Assembly: GCA_947463665.1 (NCBI GenBank)
Contig: CANHUD010000069.1
Location: 1-9,738, forward strand
DNA: 9,738 nt
Origin: Sphingobacteriales bacterium
GTDB lineage: Bacteria > Bacteroidota > Bacteroidia > Chitinophagales > Chitinophagaceae
Direction of reading: 5' to 3'
A program made the translations under genes and the position numbers. How positions within the stretch are numbered: the stretch's first letter is position 1; every line of letters starts with the position of its first letter. Below, one piece after another: positions 6,288 through 9,738 of the stretch. Under the pieces are notes generated by a model that worked only from the letters and a program-made list of their open reading frames with translations, was not told the origin of the DNA and searched no databases.

Positions 6288-7613
6288 TCAGGTTAAATGA
6301 GGTAAGATGATGGAGAACCGGGAGCCTTTTCCGAGTTCACTCTCTGCAAAGATGACACCTTTATGATTATCAGCAATCTTGCGGCATATAGCCAGTCCGA
6401 TTCCGGAACCCTGATAATCGGATTTACCATGGAGACGCTGAAATATCTGAAAAATTTTTTCTGTGTATTGCGCATCGAAGCCTATGCCATTATCAGAAAT
6501 GGTTATTCGATAATAGGCGATATGCGGTTTAAGTTTATGCCGGAATTTTTCTTCCGGACGCACCGGTTCACAATGGATGCTGATGACAGGGAGTACATCT
6601 TTTCGAATAAACTTCAATGCATTGTGGAGTAAGTTGTTGAAGAGTTGCCTGATTTGAGAAGGATTGACAGTTAATTCCGGCAGAGGGGAACGGTCTATAG
6701 AGGCCCCTGTTTCTTCTATTTTAAGTTCCAGTTCAGAAAGTACCTCATCCAGCATCCGGTTCAGATCTGTTAACATGAAATTGTCAGAGCCCCTTGCAAC
6801 TCTGGAAAATTCGAGCAGATTATCAATCAGATTCCGCATATTATCTGTAGCTTTTAGCATCCGAGACAGATAATCCCTGTTTGTTGGCGATAGTTCATCG
6901 CGTGCACTTAAAGCCAGCCTTTGTCCGAATGTAGAAAGTTTTCTCAATGGTTCATGAAGATCATGGGACGCGATGTAGGCAAATTCTTCCAGATCGCGGT
7001 TTGATCGGTTCAGTTCATCGATTTTTACCTCCAGTTCCTGTTCATATTCTTTCAGGCGGGTAATATCTCTGGTGGTACCAATTACTTTTAAGGCATTTCC
7101 GTTTTCTTCCCTGAATACTTTTCCGAATGTTTCGAGCCGTCGTCTCTCTCCATCCAGTGTTTGGATCTCCATTTCCCGCAGATACGTATCCGCTTCTTTC
7201 AGGATACGCACCCAGTCTCTTTTATTTTTATGGAGTTCGTCTGTATCCAGATGCCTGTTGAGTTTTTTGCCAGACAGATCCCAGTCTTTCATTTTCTCCG
7301 GATCATAGTAACCGAAAATCCGGTATATCCCGGGAGAGAACGTCATTTCACCGGATCGGAGATCCCACTCCCACGTACCCTGATTCAGAAATTCATCCTT
7401 CTCCAGCATGGTCTGCTTGTAGAGGCGAAGCTCCATATTCACCCGTTCCAGCTCAGCAAGTCTTGCTTCCAGGTCAAAAGCAGGATGAACTGGTTTTTTT
7501 TCCAGAAAAGATTTATGCTGTTTGCCTGCATTTTTGCCCATGATAAAATACCTTTCTGGTACACTAAATAGGATGGTTTCGGTATCCGCAGATTTTTCAG
7601 AGGGAATGAACAT
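6288..7613 (-). CDS. Soluble PAS-domain histidine kinase
   Basis: This is a 441-residue protein. A charged, probably coiled-coil stretch (about 45-78) leads into a PAS_3-like domain (TWEWDLRSGEMTFSPGIYRIFGY, then LETFGKVFREENGNALKVIGTTRDIT, ending near 187). A second coiled coil (187-210) precedes HisKA with His217 (FAYIASHDLHEPLRKL). The HATPase carries its N-box (NNLLHNALKF, 326-335), DNGIGF (374-379) and GSGIGLAICRKI (402-413). The kinase core resembles the bacteriophytochrome-type group, which often phosphorylates stand-alone or fused receivers. No membrane segment or signal peptide is present. The ATG at 7613 lies 20 nt after the upstream stop. Met25 (7541) is an alternative start, since the first 24 residues match no domain. 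Its most likely partner in the operon is the receiver of the next protein or that of the NtrC-type regulator; the sequence does not decide between them. Confidence 0.95.
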   Translation of the reverse strand: MFIPSEKSADTETILFSVPERYFIMGKNAGKQHKSFLEKKPVHPAFDLEARLAELERVNMELRLYKQTMLEKDEFLNQGTWEWDLRSGEMTFSPGIYRIFGYYDPEKMKDWDLSGKKLNRHLDTDELHKNKRDWVRILKEADTYLREMEIQTLDGERRRLETFGKVFREENGNALKVIGTTRDITRLKEYEQELEVKIDELNRSNRDLEEFAYIASHDLHEPLRKLSTFGQRLALSARDELSPTNRDYLSRMLKATDNMRNLIDNLLEFSRVARGSDNFMLTDLNRMLDEVLSELELKIEETGASIDRSPLPELTVNPSQIRQLFNNLLHNALKFIRKDVLPVISIHCEPVRPEEKFRHKLKPHIAYYRITISDNGIGFDAQYTEKIFQIFQRLHGKSDYQGSGIGLAICRKIADNHKGVIFAESELGKGSRFSIILPHLT

Positions 7614-7633
7614 GTTGTATATGGTTTATACCA

Positions 7634-9142
7634 TTATCTACCCGAAGCTCTGGTATTCAGCTCCTGATATAGCCTGATTTTATTGTACAATGTTTTTCTG
7701 TCGATATTTAGCACACGAGCTGCCTTGCTTTTATTGAAGTTTACATCTTTAAGTGTTCGTAGGATAAGTTCATATTCCAGATCAATGGAAGCTTCTTTTA
7801 GACTATGGGTTTCCGGAACAGCGGTTCTGTTGCCTCCATTCTCCGAAACAGGCATTGGAGTGGGGATATGTACCTGTTTATGTGCAATTGTCTCCGGCAG
7901 ATCCAGCGGATGTTCAAACTGTAATTTCGAAAAATTGGAAATCTCAAAGGGAAGGCTTCTGTCTTCAATATAATCACCTTCGGTTAGTAACGCTGCCCGT
8001 TTCACTACATTTTTAAGTTCGCGGAGATTACCGTGCCATATGTATTTTTTGAAAATACCTTCTACTTCCTCTGAGAATCCTTTGATCTTTTTACCCAGAC
8101 TTTCATTGGCTTTTTGGAGGAAATAACGGGCAAACGTCATGATGTCTTCTTTGCGATTTCGGAGTGGTGGCACTTCAATAGTGAACTCATTGAACCGATG
8201 GTACAGATCCTCCCGGAATTTTCCTTTTTGTGCGGCTTCCCAGAGTTTTTCGTTCGATGCAATGATAATCCGTACATCAATTGGAATATCGCGCGTACCC
8301 CCTACTCTTCTCAGTTTACGTTCCTGTACAACACGTAGCAGGGAAACCTGAATATCGTAGGACAAATTAGCGATTTCATCCAGAAAAATAGTCCCCCCGT
8401 TGGCCAGTTCAAAACTGCCAATCTTCTGATTGATCGCACCGGTAAACGATCCTTTTTCGTGACCAAACAATTCACTTCCTGCCAGTTCTCTGGAGAGGGC
8501 ACCGCAGTCAATAGCCACAAACGGTTTGGATGCACGCTTACTCCATTTATGAATTTCCTGGGCGATGGCTTCTTTACCGCTACCGGACTCCCCGTATATA
8601 ATCACACTGTAATCTGTGGGGCCTACCAGATGGATCTGGTCCAGCAGTAGACGGAAAACCTGACTATTTCCAAAGATATAGTCCCCGTTCGCAGGATCCT
8701 TCTGAGTCCTTTGCCGGGTATCTGAAAGCCCAACCGGAGCCGTGGTCCGGTCGGGTTGGTCAGAAGGCTGCTGTCTCGTTTTGAGAGCAGCATGAATGGT
8801 GTTCAGTATTTCCTCCGGGAACAGAGGTTTGAGAACGTAATCAAACGCCCCCAGTTTCATAAGTTCAACGGCTGTTTTTAAATCATTGTATCCGGTAATG
8901 ATGATCACCGGCAGGTGAGGATATTTCTCGCGGATGCGAAGCAAAATTGATTTTCCATCGGTTCCATCCAGCCGGTAATCACTGAGCACTACGTCAAGAT
9001 CTTCATACTCATCGATCATTTCTCCAGCTTTTCGGGCAGTTAACGCCTCGTAAACCTGAAACCCGTGCTTGGTCAGAAACTTGTTCAACAGGAAGCAGAT
9101 GTCGTGGTCATCATCAATAATCAAAACTTTAGGCATGGGCAT
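7634..9142 (-). CDS. NtrC-family sigma-54-dependent response regulator (REC-AAA+-Fis HTH)
   Basis: This protein has 502 residues from the ATG at 9142-9140. A longer reading from a TTG at 9154 adds four residues, and a further ATG at 9136 is equally plausible (MPKVLIIDDD is the usual receiver opening). The receiver has Asp55 (VVLSDYRLDG), Thr83 and Lys105. The AAA+ domain shows Walker A GESGSGKE (184-191), the sigma-54 contact loop as GSFTGA (231-236), Walker B GGTIFLDE (249-256), arginines in FREDLYHRFN, and the sensor II region with NLREL (372-376). After a Pro-rich linker comes a Fis-type helix-turn-helix (NKSKAARVLNIDRKTLYNKI, 470-489). It would bind upstream of sigma-54 promoters and use ATP hydrolysis to open the holoenzyme complex. 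The loop has Ser in place of the commoner Ala, a tolerated natural variant. It lies directly downstream of rpoN and upstream of two kinases, so it is very likely the output of this signalling set. The target genes are not identifiable from the window. Confidence 0.96.
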   Translation of the reverse strand: MPMPKVLIIDDDHDICFLLNKFLTKHGFQVYEALTARKAGEMIDEYEDLDVVLSDYRLDGTDGKSILLRIREKYPHLPVIIITGYNDLKTAVELMKLGAFDYVLKPLFPEEILNTIHAALKTRQQPSDQPDRTTAPVGLSDTRQRTQKDPANGDYIFGNSQVFRLLLDQIHLVGPTDYSVIIYGESGSGKEAIAQEIHKWSKRASKPFVAIDCGALSRELAGSELFGHEKGSFTGAINQKIGSFELANGGTIFLDEIANLSYDIQVSLLRVVQERKLRRVGGTRDIPIDVRIIIASNEKLWEAAQKGKFREDLYHRFNEFTIEVPPLRNRKEDIMTFARYFLQKANESLGKKIKGFSEEVEGIFKKYIWHGNLRELKNVVKRAALLTEGDYIEDRSLPFEISNFSKLQFEHPLDLPETIAHKQVHIPTPMPVSENGGNRTAVPETHSLKEASIDLEYELILRTLKDVNFNKSKAARVLNIDRKTLYNKIRLYQELNTRASGR

Positions 9143-9174
9143 GGTTTTTAACAATTTTCATTCTACACAGGATT

Positions 9175-9738
9175 TTATTTCCAGATGGCTCTGAGCTGGG
9201 CTGTAGGTATGCGGAGCATCTCCCGGTATTTTGCAACTGTCCTTCGGGCGATCTTAAAGCCTTTTTCGGAAAGTGCCGTAACGAGCTGGTGATCGGTGAA
9301 CGGATTTTTTTTGTCTTCTGCATCAATTACATCTTTTAATGCCTGTTGAATGACACGACTGCTCACTGACTCCCCGGAATCGCAAATCAGCCCTTCAGTG
9401 AACAGATCTTTCAGTAAAATATTCCCGAAAGGTGTGGATGCGTATTTATTGGATGTCACCCGAGACACAGTAGATATATCTACCCCGGTTTCTTCTGCAA
9501 TATTTTTCAGGATCATAGGTTTTAGCAACAGCGGATCTCCTACTTTGAAATAGTCTTCCTGCCATCTGACTATAGAACGCATAATCCGGAGCATAGTTTG
9601 TTCGCGTTGAGCAATGGCCGATAAAAACCATTCGGCAGCCTGGAGTTTGCTTTTCAGGTAATAACTGGCGGCTTTATCTTTTTCATGGCACTGACTGCGG
9701 ATGTTTTCCATCCAGCCTTTGTTGATGCTGAGTGAATC
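9175..9738 (-). CDS. rpoN: RNA polymerase sigma-54 factor, C-terminal part (5' end outside window)
   Basis: 187 residues are visible. The frame is open to the right edge, so the N-terminal activator-contact region and the start are missing. The full protein is usually about 480 residues. Visible features are the end of the core-binding region (SKLQAAEWFLSAIAQREQTMLRIMRSIV), a helix-turn-helix segment (LKNIAEETGVDISTVSRVTSNKY) and the invariant RpoN box ARRTVAKYRE (9249-9220), which reads the -24 promoter element. The protein ends normally a few residues later (LRIPTAQLRAIWK). An apparent start at 9711 is internal: the nine codons before it also read as sigma-54. The factor directs core polymerase to -24/-12 promoters and needs an AAA+ activator, which is encoded 32 nt downstream on the same strand. 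This makes it the first visible gene of the rpoN-activator-kinase-kinase-SET run. Confidence 0.96.
   Translation of the reverse strand, partial: DSLSINKGWMENIRSQCHEKDKAASYYLKSKLQAAEWFLSAIAQREQTMLRIMRSIVRWQEDYFKVGDPLLLKPMILKNIAEETGVDISTVSRVTSNKYASTPFGNILLKDLFTEGLICDSGESVSSRVIQQALKDVIDAEDKKNPFTDHQLVTALSEKGFKIARRTVAKYREMLRIPTAQLRAIWK

Noticed and set aside
7619..7634. Short palindrome ATGGT-TTAT-ACCAT in the gap before the PAS kinase
   Set aside because: The arms are only 5 bp and AT-rich, with no T-run or operator-like context, so it is probably chance.
9143..9154. TTG start adding four residues to the NtrC-type regulator
   Set aside because: ATG codons at 9142 and 9136 are closer to the normal receiver start, and no ribosome-binding feature favours the TTG.

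Overview
The window looks like a chromosomal segment from a free-living member of the Bacteroidota. A Chitinophaga/Cytophaga-type lineage is my best guess. The evidence is family content (GH92 and GH125 mannosidases side by side, a YciF-type ferritin-like protein, soluble PAS kinases, a sigma-54 cluster), weak Shine-Dalgarno sequences and moderate G+C. No rRNA, tRNA, CRISPR array, transposase or integrase is visible.

Left part (1-2867, + strand): the C-terminal two thirds of a GH92 exo-alpha-mannosidase, followed 2 nt later by a complete GH125 exo-alpha-1,6-mannosidase. Together they would strip alpha-1,2- and alpha-1,6-linked mannose from high-mannose glycans or fungal mannan. Residues predicted to set alpha-1,2 specificity in GH92 appear to be conserved.

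Middle part (2880-4272): a small minus-strand flavin/PPOX-like protein converges on the GH125 gene. It is divergent from a plus-strand YciE/YciF-family ferritin-like stress protein with a very basic N-terminal tail. After this gene lies a 237-nt gene-free stretch holding two strong plus-strand intrinsic terminators. The first is nested inside a 13-bp perfect inverted repeat that overlaps the gene's stop codon.

Right part (9738 down to 4273, minus strand): a tightly packed, probably single operon. Its order is rpoN (sigma-54, C-terminal part only), an NtrC-type sigma-54 activator (REC-AAA+-Fis HTH), a soluble PAS histidine kinase, a REC-PAS-histidine kinase, and a small SET-domain protein lysine methyltransferase. 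Gaps are 2 to 33 nt. The kinases plausibly feed the NtrC-type regulator, which in turn drives sigma-54 promoters. The REC domain at the front of the second kinase gives a point where the first kinase could act on the second.

The most thought-provoking observations are three. First, a eukaryote-like SET methyltransferase is the last gene of a sigma-54/two-component operon. Second, the tail of the neighbouring ferritin-like protein resembles the histone H3 tail in lysine spacing (speculative). Third, a three-tiered inverted repeat follows the ferritin-like gene.
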